A DNA stretch of 64,000 nucleotides from Paenibacillus sp. FSL R5-0623 (GCF_037974265.1 NZ_CP150233.1:1240001-1304000); one strand, 5' to 3'. Shown: positions 35,926 to 44,657, numbered from the stretch's first letter. Numbers and translations are program-made. Notes: generated by a model not told the origin, from the sequence alone.

Positions 35926-35965
35926 ATCCCGCAGTAATCTGAACGAATCAGATCGCTTGCGGGAT
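35926..35965 (-). terminator. Terminator of the SDR gene
   Basis: Stem ATCCCGCA (35926-35933) with TGCGGGAT (35958-35965) and an inner ATCTGA/TCAGAT pairing. On the minus strand ATTTTATTTTAT follows. Confidence 0.8.
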
Positions 35966-36001
35966 GTTTGGGCGTTGTCCCTGAAAAAGGCCAACTTATA
36001 T

Positions 36002-36796
36002 TTATCCACGGAGCAGAGATTCCGCACCATCCACATAGATTCGTGTACCTGTAACATGAGAGGCTTCATCGGAAGCGAGGAACAGAACGAGGTTAGCCAC
36101 TTGCTTCGACGTTCCAGGTTCGCCCTTGAGCGGATGTTCATGACCCTCAGGGAATTCAACAGGAATCTGTACTTCTTTCAGATCATCGGACGGGTAGGTG
36201 TTATCATCAATGTTGGTATCAATGGCTCCTGGGCAGACAGCGTTAACACGGATCTTATAACGAGCCAGCTCCAGTGCGGCCATCTTGGTAAACGCAGTTT
36301 GTCCCGCTTTGCTGGAAGCGTATGCAGAGAAACCGATCCCTGAGAAGACCCGGTTACCGTTGATGGAACTGGTAATAATGATGCTGCCGCCATGTTCTTT
36401 CAGATGGGGGATGGCATATTTGACGGTTGCGAAGGTTCCGCGCATATTGATCTCCATCGTCTGGTCCCAGTCCTCGATTTCCATCGTTTCAATCGGAGCC
36501 ATCGTTCCGTTAATGCCTGCATTTGCAAATATGATATCCAGTTTACCCGCTTCAGCGGCAGCCTGATTGATCGCCTTCTGCACATTATCCGGTTTGGAGA
36601 TATCACATTCGATCACATACGCTTCTCCGCCAGCCTTTTCAATCGTCTGCTTGGTTTCCTCCGCATTTTCGGGTGTGCGATCCAGCATGTACACTTTGGC
36701 CCCATGTTCGGCGAATCGAATAGCAGTAGCCTGACCAATACCGGATCCACCTCCGGTTACAATCGCGACTTTGCCTTCCAAACGTTGTTCTGTCAT
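36002..36796 (-). CDS. SDR family oxidoreductase
   Basis: A 264-residue classical short-chain dehydrogenase. Cofactor loop TGGGSGIG near residue 14, the NAGING segment, catalytic Ser in ITSSINGN and the YASSK (YxxxK) pair are all present, with the PGAID segment after the active site. ATG 36796 is preferred because CGGAGGGATCAGAG lies directly upstream. The sequence is 3-oxoacyl-ACP-reductase-like, but the substrate cannot be inferred. It lies 209 bases downstream of the YqkE gene, with a terminator between them. Confidence 0.92.
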   Translation of the reverse strand: MTEQRLEGKVAIVTGGGSGIGQATAIRFAEHGAKVYMLDRTPENAEETKQTIEKAGGEAYVIECDISKPDNVQKAINQAAAEAGKLDIIFANAGINGTMAPIETMEIEDWDQTMEINMRGTFATVKYAIPHLKEHGGSIIITSSINGNRVFSGIGFSAYASSKAGQTAFTKMAALELARYKIRVNAVCPGAIDTNIDDNTYPSDDLKEVQIPVEFPEGHEHPLKGEPGTSKQVANLVLFLASDEASHVTGTRIYVDGAESLLRG

Positions 36797-36889
36797 CTCT
36801 GATCCCTCCGTATGGTATAGATTGTCGTTGTACGCTCTACTTTTACATACCCGGCTCAAGACTGATGAATCATATGTTATATATCAAAA

Positions 36890-36919
36890 AGAACAGGACC
36901 GCAATGCGGGCCTGTTCTG
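36890..36919 (-). terminator. Terminator after the YqkE-like gene
   Basis: AGAACAGG-CCGC pairs with GCGG-CCTGTTCT. On the minus strand the hairpin ends in T5. Confidence 0.75.
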
Positions 36920-37004
36920 TGAGCAGATCATCTTCATGATCTGTCTGCTGTAATATTATTTTGGCATGTGAATGGTAGGAAACACCCTCAGGTCATGCCT
37001 TGCT

Positions 37005-37268
37005 TTACTTATGTTTCTTCCAGTCCATTGCACTGTTATTGAGCAAATATTCAAAGTCGTTATCCCGGCGCTTCTGCTCCGCTTGGCGAGCTTCTTCTGC
37101 TTGCTGACGTTCCTGCTCTTTAATTGCTGCCTCAGCAGCCTTTGCCTCATCCGCCTGAGCTTTCAGCTTCTCCAGCACATCACTGCTAAGCAAATCCTTC
37201 AGTGTTGTGGGTTTATCCTGTGCTACTGCTGCTTTGGGAGCAGGAGTGCGTTTTTTGGATTTTGCCAT
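37005..37268 (-). CDS. YqkE family (DUF3886) protein
   Basis: An 87-residue, highly charged, helical protein. The KS/P-rich basic start (MAKSKKRTPAPKAA) is followed by TLKDLLSSDVLEKLKAQADEAK, an Ala/Glu/Gln coiled-coil region and the conserved end FEYLLNNSAMDWKKHK. That layout and length match Bacillus YqkE, whose function is unknown. GGAAAGGAG lies 9 bases before the ATG. Confidence 0.87.
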   Translation of the reverse strand: MAKSKKRTPAPKAAVAQDKPTTLKDLLSSDVLEKLKAQADEAKAAEAAIKEQERQQAEEARQAEQKRRDNDFEYLLNNSAMDWKKHK

Positions 37269-37468
37269 AGGAAAATCTCCTTTCCAAACATGAATCAGGT
37301 TCCATTTATCGTACAGTAGTCATAGTATATCAGGTTCCCGTAAAGCATTCCATGAATCTGCGGAACAAAAGCAGGAAAACGAGGGTTGCGTGACGAATGA
37401 AAACGGGTATAAAATCATATACTATTACCGATACTGCGACTATTCCCTGGAGAAAGGAGTCGTTGTTC

Positions 37469-37579
37469 GTGGAAGTAAACCGTGGTTTACTGAAAGGGCT
37501 TGCATGGGGCGTTGCCTTTAGCTGCCCGTTATGGATTGCGATTATCGGCTGGTTACGTTTGATGGGATGGATGTATTGA
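37469..37579 (+). CDS. Small single-helix membrane protein
   Basis: A 36-residue protein from GTG 37469, nine bases after AAAGGAG (37453-37459). Residues 8-33 are a membrane helix (LLKGLAWGVAFSCPLWIAII). The same frame is open to an ATG at 37397, but that lacks an RBS. No homologue name is recalled; the clean RBS and strong hydrophobic helix support it being real. A terminator follows at 37648. Confidence 0.6.
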   Translation: MEVNRGLLKGLAWGVAFSCPLWIAIIGWLRLMGWMY

Positions 37580-37647
37580 GGATGATGCCGGAAGAGGTCA
37601 TTTTTTATAAAGTCATATATGTAACCGCTATCACTAAAATCAATAAA

Positions 37648-37686
37648 TAAAGCTCTGCCTTGCGAGATACGCACAGGACAGAGCTT
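37648..37686. terminator. Bidirectional terminator
   Basis: AAAGCTCTG (37648-37656) pairs with CAGAGCTTT (37678-37686), with further inner pairing and a T-rich tail (TTTTGTTTGTTT). Confidence 0.75.
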
Positions 37687-37751
37687 TTGTTTGTTTAGAG
37701 TTCCTTACAAGTCATAACGATGGATTATCATCCATTTGGCAAGGAAGTTAA

Positions 37752-38402
37752 TTAAGGCATTTTTACCGGCTCTGGATATTCCAGGCCATGTGTATCTACC
37801 GTAACTTTTTTCATAACTTGATCCGTAACGGGTTTGTCACCTTCACCTATTTCCTGAGCAGCAATACTATCAACAACTTCCATACCTTCGGTTACTTTAC
37901 CAAAGGAAGCATAGGCATTATCCAAATGATCCGCGTCAGCTAACATGATGAAGAATTGGGAGCCTGCGGAATCCAGATCTCCATCTTTTCGTGCCATGGA
38001 AATAACTCCGCGAGTATGATTCAGGTGGTTTTTGTGACCGTTGGATGTAAATTCGCCCTTAATCGTGTATCCCGGGCCGCCCGAACCGTTACCATTTGGG
38101 TCACCACTTTGAACCATAAAGCCCGGAATGACCCGGTGAAAGATCAGGCCGTCATAGAACCCTTTATTCGCAAGGGAGATGAAATTATACACCGTGTTTG
38201 GCGCAATCTCGGGATAGAGCTCAATAACGATCTTTTGACCATCCTGCATCTCAATGGTAGCCACCGGGTTTGGACCTTCAGGTGCGGCCGGGACTGGCGC
38301 TTGCTCGGCACTGGTTGCAGGGCGTCCGCAACCACTAATGACGATAAGCAGCATCGCAAGAACGAGCGATACTGCGGTTGTTTTTTTCCACCGTAAAGAC
38401 AT
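37752..38402 (-). CDS. Cyclophilin-type peptidyl-prolyl isomerase lipoprotein
   Basis: A 216-residue lipoprotein. The signal peptide ends in the lipobox VISGC (Cys 25), then a Pro/Ala linker (about 26-45) and a compact bacterial cyclophilin domain. GLIFHRVIPGFMVQSGDPNGNGSGGPGY carries the catalytic Arg and Gln region, and AGSQFFIMLADADHLDNAYASFGKV the second signature. It would act outside the membrane in folding secreted proteins, useful in an organism that exports large cellulases. GGAGG precedes the ATG. Confidence 0.94.
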   Translation of the reverse strand: MSLRWKKTTAVSLVLAMLLIVISGCGRPATSAEQAPVPAAPEGPNPVATIEMQDGQKIVIELYPEIAPNTVYNFISLANKGFYDGLIFHRVIPGFMVQSGDPNGNGSGGPGYTIKGEFTSNGHKNHLNHTRGVISMARKDGDLDSAGSQFFIMLADADHLDNAYASFGKVTEGMEVVDSIAAQEIGEGDKPVTDQVMKKVTVDTHGLEYPEPVKMP

Positions 38403-38658
38403 GAAAACGTTCCTCCTTGCATCTCTGCATCATATATTTTCTCCAAATCCTATTTGGATATTTACCCAACTATCATACCGTTTTTGTGGACAGGATGGCA
38501 ATGTAATACATGTGTTTGTGGTGAACAAGGGATGGCCTTCATGGAATGATGGGTGTAAAATAAGGAAAATGCTTCCGCATCGGGGACGTACGGGTCTGTT
38601 CCGTCCGCTCCAATACACGGCAGTCCCGGCGTCAGTAACGGAAAGGACGTGTGGGTAT

Positions 38659-39873
38659 ATGAACTTCTCGTGGAAGCGCAATCTGGTCATATTGTGGATT
38701 GGTGTATTTTTTTGCAGCACCGCGTATTCGATCTCGATTCCATTCCTGCCCCTGTTTCTAAGTGCTGACTTGGGGGTTCGTGATCACCTGGAGTTATGGT
38801 CAGGACTGGCATTTGGCATTACGTTTCTCGCGAGTGCACTCGTGTCTCCGTTCTGGGGATCACTGGCTGACAAATACGGACGCAAGCCCATGCTGATCCG
38901 GTCGGGATACAGCCTTGCCGTCTTGTATTTAATCAATTATTTCGTGCAGGACCCGTATTCGCTGATTGTTGTTCGATTGTTTCAGGGTCTGCTTGCAGGG
39001 TTTGTTCCAGCAGCGATTGCCCTGGTAGGCACGAATACACCTGAAGAGAAGACGGGTTATGCACTTGGTATTATGTCCACTGCAGGAGCGACTGGTGGTA
39101 TTATCGGACCGTTAATTGGTGGCGTGGTGAGTCATTATTATGGGAACCGGAATGCATTTTTGTTTTCGGCTATTGTTGTGTTAGTCTCAGCAATCATCGC
39201 AACCTTCTGGGTAAAAGAAGAGAACTTCAACCGGAACAAAGCTCGTTCTCACGTCATGGATGACATTCGTGAAGCGAGAGCGAATCGTTTGTTTATGACA
39301 GTGCTTGGCATGATGGGGATATGTACATTCTCCGTCATGATTCTGGAGCCACTATTGACGGTCTATGTAATGGAGATGGGCGTTCAGCCGGATCGTGCCT
39401 CACTCAGCTCGGGTATTATTTTCTCAGCGGTGGGGGTAGCAACAGTTATTATGGCGCCGCGATGGGGCAAGATTGGTTCAAGGATTGGATACGGTAAAGT
39501 GTTGATCATTGGACTGGTTGGTGGGGCTGTAGGGAATCTTCTGCAGTTCTTTACAACAGGTTATATAGCATTCGGTATTTTACGCTTTGTGTATGGTTTA
39601 TTCTTTGCGGCTGTATTTCCGGCAATTAACGCCATGATTGTGCAGGCTACCGCATCGAGTTTCCGGGGCAGGGCTTTTAGTCTGAATCAATCCGCGGCCC
39701 AGATCGGGACGATGGCGGGACCGATTATTGGTGGTGTACTTGGGGGCTGGCTGCCGATACGCTGGATATTTATTATTAATGGAGTGGCATTGATCATCAC
39801 TGCGATTGTAGCGAAGTGGTCAGGCTTGGATCACAAACTGCCCGTGGCAAGTAAGGTTTCCGCTAAGCGATGA
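38659..39873 (+). CDS. MFS transporter, multidrug efflux type
   Basis: A 404-residue 12-helix major facilitator. The loop 2-3 motif A reads GSLADKYGRKPM, helix 4 has VVRLFQGLLAG, and motif C-like sequence GIMSTAGATGGIIGPLIGG marks a drug:H+ antiporter (MdtG/TetA group). The second half repeats the pattern (PRWGKIGSRIGYGKV). ATG 38659 follows GAAAGGAC by about 10 bases; the frame continues far upstream but there antiparallel to the cyclophilin gene. The substrate is unknown. Confidence 0.9.
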   Translation: MNFSWKRNLVILWIGVFFCSTAYSISIPFLPLFLSADLGVRDHLELWSGLAFGITFLASALVSPFWGSLADKYGRKPMLIRSGYSLAVLYLINYFVQDPYSLIVVRLFQGLLAGFVPAAIALVGTNTPEEKTGYALGIMSTAGATGGIIGPLIGGVVSHYYGNRNAFLFSAIVVLVSAIIATFWVKEENFNRNKARSHVMDDIREARANRLFMTVLGMMGICTFSVMILEPLLTVYVMEMGVQPDRASLSSGIIFSAVGVATVIMAPRWGKIGSRIGYGKVLIIGLVGGAVGNLLQFFTTGYIAFGILRFVYGLFFAAVFPAINAMIVQATASSFRGRAFSLNQSAAQIGTMAGPIIGGVLGGWLPIRWIFIINGVALIITAIVAKWSGLDHKLPVASKVSAKR

Positions 39874-39909
39874 GCTGAATCAATAAGAGTAAGTGAACTT
39901 ACAGGTAAC

Positions 39910-39950
39910 AAAAAAGATGACGCTGTGAAATTACAGACGTCATCTTTTTT
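39910..39950. terminator. Bidirectional terminator
   Basis: AAAAAAGATGACG pairs with CGTCATCTTTTTT (39910-39922 with 39938-39950), with an inner CTGT/ACAG pairing. Confidence 0.85.
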
Positions 39951-39974
39951 AAGTGTACTACGGATCTATATAAG

Positions 39975-40166
39975 TTAGTCATCCGAAGAGGGCTTACGAG
40001 AAGCCTTCTCCTTGGGAATGGCATGCTCGACCGCATCACGTTGGTCCTCATCCTCAAGTGCTTCGGGGAAGGAGTCCTCAGTGAACAGTCCGAAGTCCGG
40101 GTCAATATCCCGTTCGGTCACGAGATTATCCGGTTCATTCACATGTTTTTGGCGATCTTCCTTCAT
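39975..40166 (-). CDS. Small acidic protein, unknown function
   Basis: A 63-residue hydrophilic, Asp/Glu-rich protein (ERDIDPDFGLFTEDSFPEAL at about 18-37). GAGGAGGTGC lies before the ATG. It has no membrane segment or known domain and is probably disordered. It is the last of three small minus-strand genes (40860, 40577, 40166) with a shared look. Confidence 0.7.
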   Translation of the reverse strand: MKEDRQKHVNEPDNLVTERDIDPDFGLFTEDSFPEALEDEDQRDAVEHAIPKEKASRKPSSDD

Positions 40167-40205
40167 CGTGTATGCACCTCCTCATTCAGGATGTCATAAC
40201 AGTCG

Positions 40206-40577
40206 TTAATGGCGTGGTGGAATGTCGTTCTCCGGTTTGGCGTCCGCACCAGCACCATTAAGCAGATCGGTACCATGCAGTGCATCCGGATCGGGTGCAG
40301 CAGGATCAACCGGACTGTTCGGTTGCAGAAGATCTGCATCCGGTACAGATTCCAGCGGTGTCTCAGCCAAACGTGAATCCAATTCCGGCTCGTCCACAGC
40401 AGTTGCGGATACGGGTGCCAGATCCGAATCTTCCGTTACAATCCGTCTGCCGGAAACTTCATCAAAGGTATCCATATCGCCTTCCGGGACTTCCGTCTCT
40501 GGCGGAATATCGCGGGACCTCTGATAACGGTCATAATAGCGGTCGCTCTCTTCGTTACTAATTGGTTTGTCAGACAT
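40206..40577 (-). CDS. Acidic low-complexity protein, unknown function
   Basis: A 123-residue protein rich in Asp, Glu, Pro and Ser, with the start MSDKPISNEESDRYYDRYQRSRD and repeated Pro-Asp-Ala turns near the end. ATG 40577 is chosen because AAGGAAGTGTTACTC precedes it; an in-frame upstream Met adds three residues only. It is very probably disordered. It lies 39 bases upstream of the 63-residue acidic protein gene, likely in one transcript. Confidence 0.68.
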   Translation of the reverse strand: MSDKPISNEESDRYYDRYQRSRDIPPETEVPEGDMDTFDEVSGRRIVTEDSDLAPVSATAVDEPELDSRLAETPLESVPDADLLQPNSPVDPAAPDPDALHGTDLLNGAGADAKPENDIPPRH

Positions 40578-40698
40578 GAGTAACACTTCCTTTCATTGTC
40601 GGTTGTCCAAAGCTTCTTACCCCGTAGTTACCCAAAGCGCTAGTGTTGTAATCTTGCACAGGTTATTATCTCCGGGTGTTCGCTACGATATGAATGCC

Positions 40699-40860
40699 TT
40701 AGAATTTGGGGAATACATATTTAACCAAGAAGTATAAGAAACCGAAAAAGATAATGATATATGCGGCATATTTAATAAATGTGGAAGCGACCATACTTGA
40801 ATCCGATTTATGCTGAACATCCTTATGTTCCACCTCAACCGTACGATGTGGCTCATTCAT
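40699..40860 (-). CDS. Small tail-anchored membrane protein
   Basis: A 53-residue protein. The N-terminus is hydrophilic (MNEPHRTVEVEHKDVQHKSD) and the C-terminal half is one membrane helix (YAAYIIIFFGFLYFLVKYVF) ending PKF. AAGGAGATGATTACA precedes the ATG. The composition and perfect RBS make it convincing despite its size. Function unknown. Confidence 0.78.
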   Translation of the reverse strand: MNEPHRTVEVEHKDVQHKSDSSMVASTFIKYAAYIIIFFGFLYFLVKYVFPKF

Positions 40861-41005
40861 TGTAATCATCTCCTTAGCGTGTTTGTTTGCTTTGAGAAAC
40901 CATTACACCCGGAGCAAAGGATTGAATCGCAGCCACCGTTTTTACAGCTTTTCCTGTTTTGCCTATGTTATGATGAAGCTTGAATATATAAGGGAGGAAT
41001 TTCAA

Positions 41006-41287
41006 GTGGACTGGTTCACACTGGGCAATATGATCACACGCATCCGTATCGGGCAAAAGGCGTCCACACCCGGGTTCTCCCGTACCGTCATCCGTCGTCC
41101 GGATGGTTTGTTTTGGGTAGGCGGTATATGGTCCGGGCAAGTTGTACAGTTACGGGATTTCCTTTTTTCCGACATATGGACCATCTATGATGATGAGGAG
41201 ACAGAGCAGTGGCTTGAATTTCGGAGTCAAGTTGAACAGAAAGAACGGGATATGATCGTGAACCAGTTCGAAGACTTGCGTGATTAA
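41006..41287 (+). CDS. Small conserved-looking protein, unknown function
   Basis: A 93-residue protein starting at GTG 41006, eight bases after GGGAGG. It begins DWFTLGNMITRIRIGQKAS and continues with aromatic-rich beta segments (RPDGLFWVGGIWSGQVV, FLFSDIWTIYDDEETEQWLEF) and a charged helix. No export signal or membrane segment is seen. Not recognised. Confidence 0.68.
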   Translation: MDWFTLGNMITRIRIGQKASTPGFSRTVIRRPDGLFWVGGIWSGQVVQLRDFLFSDIWTIYDDEETEQWLEFRSQVEQKERDMIVNQFEDLRD

Positions 41288-41439
41288 TCGGATAACTTTA
41301 ACAATAAAATGGAAATAAGACTATAAATCGACTTAAATGTGAAATTCATTTTATCTCAAGAAGGTGACGTGACAAACGGTGGCGAATGATAAATGAGAGA
41401 ATCTAAGAAAGGGAAAATTAGAACTTTGAGGTGCTGTGA

Positions 41440-43338
41440 ATGAAAAATGTGCCCAAAGCTATCGTCATCTTATGGATGAGTGTATTGATTATTCTAGGCA
41501 TGCCACATGGGATAGTCTTTGCAACTACAGGAGTGGTTCAGCAACCTGTATCCATCACAGGATGGGAAGTAAAATGGGGGAACGTCGACGATCAAGGGTT
41601 CATCAGTGAGGTTAAGGGAGCAGACGAGATATGGGAAAAACAGGGCAGCGATAAGTTAGAGTATAGCAATACGGATCGATCGAATTCTTTATGGACTCGC
41701 CTGACCATTCCTGAGTTGAGTGAGGAAAGTTCAGCCATTCGATTTGAGAACATTAAAGGCAATCATATTGTAGTTTATCTGGAAGACCGCAAAGTCTACG
41801 AGAACTACCATTACAATTATGATAATAATGCTGTGTTGCTGCCCTTATCCAGCGAAAATTCAGGTGACACGCTCTATGTATGGTCGCAAAATGAAAAAGG
41901 CCGTCTGGGGATACAAGGTACTGTTCAGGTTGGACCTTATGCCGCGTTACAGGAGAAATATATTCATAATGGACTTATTGATGTAATTTTGGGCGCGACC
42001 TTTGTCTTCACAGCGATTACGATGCTGAGTTGTACGTTCTTTCTTGGCAAATTCCATAAGGGATTATGGATCTCGCTATGCATCGTGATGGGTTCCATCG
42101 GCACGATGATCATCACGTACTCGCAATTTTTGTATACGTTCTATCAGGTATATGGTGACCTGTATTCCGTAGTATTTGATCTGGCGATGCTGCTGGGTAT
42201 GCCAGCGCTATGTTATTTTTTTGAACAGATTATCGGGCCAGGACTGCATGGAATCTTCACCAAACTGCGAAAAATACTATTCATATATTCAGTTATCGCT
42301 GTGTTCTCTTTATTTATCTATGTTACTTCAGGTGGGCAATGGGAGATCCTCTACAATCTACTCGTACAGCGTGTGGTTGGTATTGTGCTGGTCATTCTGC
42401 TAACAATCCTGTTGGTTGGTACCATCGCCAAAGCGCTGCAACGAAATCGGGAAGCTATGCTGCTTGCGACAGGATTTGGTACATTTGCCTTGATCAGTGT
42501 GGCTGAACTGTTGTGGTATTATCAGCGGAGTGGGACGTATCATCTGTTATGGTGGAAATGGTCCATGGTTGCATTTGTGATCTCGTTGATTGCCATTCTC
42601 GGAAGCCGTTTTGCCGAAAAACATACTAAAGTTCTAGAGTATTCCAAGGAACTGGAGTTGTTCAACAATGAGTTGCAGCGATCCGAAAAGATGGAGATTA
42701 TTAGCGAACTGGCTGCTTCCGTTGCCCATGAAGTACGTAATCCACTTCAGGTGACAAGAGGCTTCCTGCAACTTATGACGGAACAGGAAGACAACAAAAA
42801 TAAGGGGTATGTGCGAATTGCACTGGAAGAACTTGATCGGGCTTCGGGCATCATAACGGATTTTCTTACCTTTGCCAAACCTGAGTTTGACCATATTATC
42901 TCGCTCAATATCTCGGATGAGTTCAATCATATTGAAGGCATTCTTGTACCGATGGCTAATCTGGAAGGTGGTAAAATCACCACTGACATTCCGCCAGATC
43001 TATATATTCGAGGCAATTCCTCGAAGTTCAAGCAGGCTTTTATCAATATTATCAAGAACAGTATTGAAGCTCTGCAGGGACAAGGTCAGATTGATATCTG
43101 GGCGTACAAGCAGGATGGAATGATTAAGGTGCATGTCAGGGATAACGGAGAAGGAATGGATGAGGAAGCACTCTCCCGGTTGGGCGAGCCTTATTTCTCC
43201 AATAAAATCAAAGGCACAGGCCTGGGCATGATGGTGACATTCCGAATTGTTGAAGCGATGCAAGGACAGATCAGCTTTACAAGCACCAAAGGGGTAGGAA
43301 CAGAAGCGGTTGTATCTTTTGCCGAGTTCGTCGATTGA
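41440..43338 (+). CDS. Membrane sensor histidine kinase, 7TM type
   Basis: A 632-residue kinase. A signal peptide (about 1-29) leads into an external beta-rich domain (about 30-180) of the 7TMR-DISM kind, then about seven membrane helices (180-395). A short coiled coil follows, then the HisKA domain with H430 in SVAHEVRNPLQVTRGFLQL and an HATPase domain (N box INIIKNSIEAL, G1 DNGEGMDEE, G2 GTGLGMMV). No response regulator is adjacent, so it is an orphan of the Bacillus sporulation-kinase style. It is convergent with the peptide/isoprenyl synthase pair at 43413-44657, but its HisKA class differs from that of ComP, so a receptor role is only a possibility. GAGGTG precedes the ATG. Confidence 0.9.
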   Translation: MKNVPKAIVILWMSVLIILGMPHGIVFATTGVVQQPVSITGWEVKWGNVDDQGFISEVKGADEIWEKQGSDKLEYSNTDRSNSLWTRLTIPELSEESSAIRFENIKGNHIVVYLEDRKVYENYHYNYDNNAVLLPLSSENSGDTLYVWSQNEKGRLGIQGTVQVGPYAALQEKYIHNGLIDVILGATFVFTAITMLSCTFFLGKFHKGLWISLCIVMGSIGTMIITYSQFLYTFYQVYGDLYSVVFDLAMLLGMPALCYFFEQIIGPGLHGIFTKLRKILFIYSVIAVFSLFIYVTSGGQWEILYNLLVQRVVGIVLVILLTILLVGTIAKALQRNREAMLLATGFGTFALISVAELLWYYQRSGTYHLLWWKWSMVAFVISLIAILGSRFAEKHTKVLEYSKELELFNNELQRSEKMEIISELAASVAHEVRNPLQVTRGFLQLMTEQEDNKNKGYVRIALEELDRASGIITDFLTFAKPEFDHIISLNISDEFNHIEGILVPMANLEGGKITTDIPPDLYIRGNSSKFKQAFINIIKNSIEALQGQGQIDIWAYKQDGMIKVHVRDNGEGMDEEALSRLGEPYFSNKIKGTGLGMMVTFRIVEAMQGQISFTSTKGVGTEAVVSFAEFVD

Positions 43339-43412
43339 CGAACTCACAGAAGGATACAGCGGCTTTTTTGTTCCTACCCCTGATTTCTTACATTACCAAT
43401 AACTCACCCGGT

Positions 43413-43655
43413 TTAACTTCTCCAAGGTCCGCAATTCACATCATAATTTACTTTGGAAGGATTGGGAGGTATGACAAGCACATAGTCATTCTGCTGCTCC
43501 TCAACAGTACGTACCTGAATGTGCTCCGGAATTACGATGCCGAACGCTTCACGAAGCGCCTGCTTCGGATTGGAGTGCAATTGTTGTCTGAAGTGCTCGT
43601 CAGTCCAAGCCTTTTCAATAATATCCTCATGCAACGTTTTCTCTGATACCATCAT
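43413..43655 (-). CDS. Precursor peptide with NHLP-type leader and ComX-like Trp tail
   Basis: An 80-residue peptide. Residues 11-65 match the nitrile-hydratase-like leader peptide (NHLP) pattern: a helix with AWTDEHFRQQLHSNPKQALREAFGI, then IPEHIQVRTVEE and a YVLVIPPNP end. The short tail after it reads SKVNYDVNCGPWRS, with Trp 78 third from the C-terminus and Cys 75 nearby. ComX pheromones also carry their prenylated Trp third from the end. The gene follows the ComQ-like synthase by 54 bases on the same strand, the comQ-comX order. ATG 43655 lies 9 bases after AAGGGA. Modification and function are inferred, not shown. Confidence 0.75.
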   Translation of the reverse strand: MMVSEKTLHEDIIEKAWTDEHFRQQLHSNPKQALREAFGIVIPEHIQVRTVEEQQNDYVLVIPPNPSKVNYDVNCGPWRS

Positions 43656-43709
43656 CGTCAACATTCCCTTCATATTTAAAATTAAACTGAATCAGCTTAG
43701 TCCTTATGC

Positions 43710-44657
43710 TCAGAATCCCAACTGTTGCTCGCTAATCCAGTGATGAAACCCGCCTTGGAGAAGCTGTTTCTTCCGTTGTGTAATGTCCTGAACAGCTTGT
43801 ACTAAAGTGCTGCATAAATAAGAATTAAACGCCTCAAGATGCGATATTCCTAAGTTAGACGATGTTAGTATACGATTATAGTGATAAGCAATGTCTACGT
43901 AAGAGTTCATGAGTTGTGTATTGTATACATTGTCATGTATACGTTCGCTTAGAGGATGAACTGGATAGTTGTGATTCAGTGCTGCGGATATGTGGGAGAG
44001 GTAGCTGTTGTAGTTTCCATGCACAGCATCTTGTTGCGTGTCTGTGAAGTCATCGGTCATCTGGAGAGTCATGAGTGTGATGTTGATGGCAGAACACACC
44101 GGGATGATCCGGTCGGACTGATTCAGCAGAAGGAGTGCACCAGTAGCTCCAATGAGGAGAGGGGCAGCCTTTTGCGCAATCAACAAGGGATTCTGCTGGA
44201 AATAATCAATGGAATGCTCACCCGTAACACTCAAGGCCCAATCCACTACATATTGTCTGAAATAGACCCAGAACGTGGAGGAAGGATTGAATAATACCGA
44301 GTAAGATTGAAGTGCATCCATGTAATATAGATTACCCAGGGATAACTTCAATGTGGCATTCTCCGGTTGTTCATCCATCACGTCGTCCTGATTCAGAAAA
44401 TATAACATGTGAATGAGACAGGCTGTACTTAATTGGTGTGCTTTCTCTGGGGGTAGTTTATCTGAGTGTTGCATCCAAAGTGGAATGATGTACCCGATGT
44501 AGCTGTGTCCCGAATCTCGTAACAGCGGATTAACCGAACGAAGCTGCTCTAATGCATGTCCTGATAAAGGTTCGGGATATTCCCGTACGCGTTGTTCCGC
44601 TGAAGCAAACACAACCTCCAGATCAGATCTAAACGGATCTAACCAATCTCTCCGCAT
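43710..44657 (-). CDS. Class I isoprenoid synthase, ComQ-like
   Basis: A 315-residue all-helical protein of the trans-isoprenyl diphosphate synthase fold. The first Asp-rich motif is NQDDVMDE (about residues 114-121) and the second is TDDFTDTQQDAVHGNYNSYL, both with DDxxD spacing. It lacks the GGKRxRP opening of housekeeping prenyl synthases, having RDSGHSYIGYIIPLWM there, which sets it apart as ComQ does. Bacillus ComQ (about 300 residues) both binds prenyl diphosphate and attaches it to the Trp of ComX. The next gene downstream is a Trp-tailed leader peptide, so a peptide prenyltransferase is the best reading. A small terpene cyclase is the alternative. Confidence 0.75.
   Translation of the reverse strand: MRRDWLDPFRSDLEVVFASAEQRVREYPEPLSGHALEQLRSVNPLLRDSGHSYIGYIIPLWMQHSDKLPPEKAHQLSTACLIHMLYFLNQDDVMDEQPENATLKLSLGNLYYMDALQSYSVLFNPSSTFWVYFRQYVVDWALSVTGEHSIDYFQQNPLLIAQKAAPLLIGATGALLLLNQSDRIIPVCSAINITLMTLQMTDDFTDTQQDAVHGNYNSYLSHISAALNHNYPVHPLSERIHDNVYNTQLMNSYVDIAYHYNRILTSSNLGISHLEAFNSYLCSTLVQAVQDITQRKKQLLQGGFHHWISEQQLGF

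Noticed and set aside
41440..43338. Calling the kinase ComP
   Set aside because: Opposite strand, different HisKA class and no adjacent ComA; kept only as a hypothesis.
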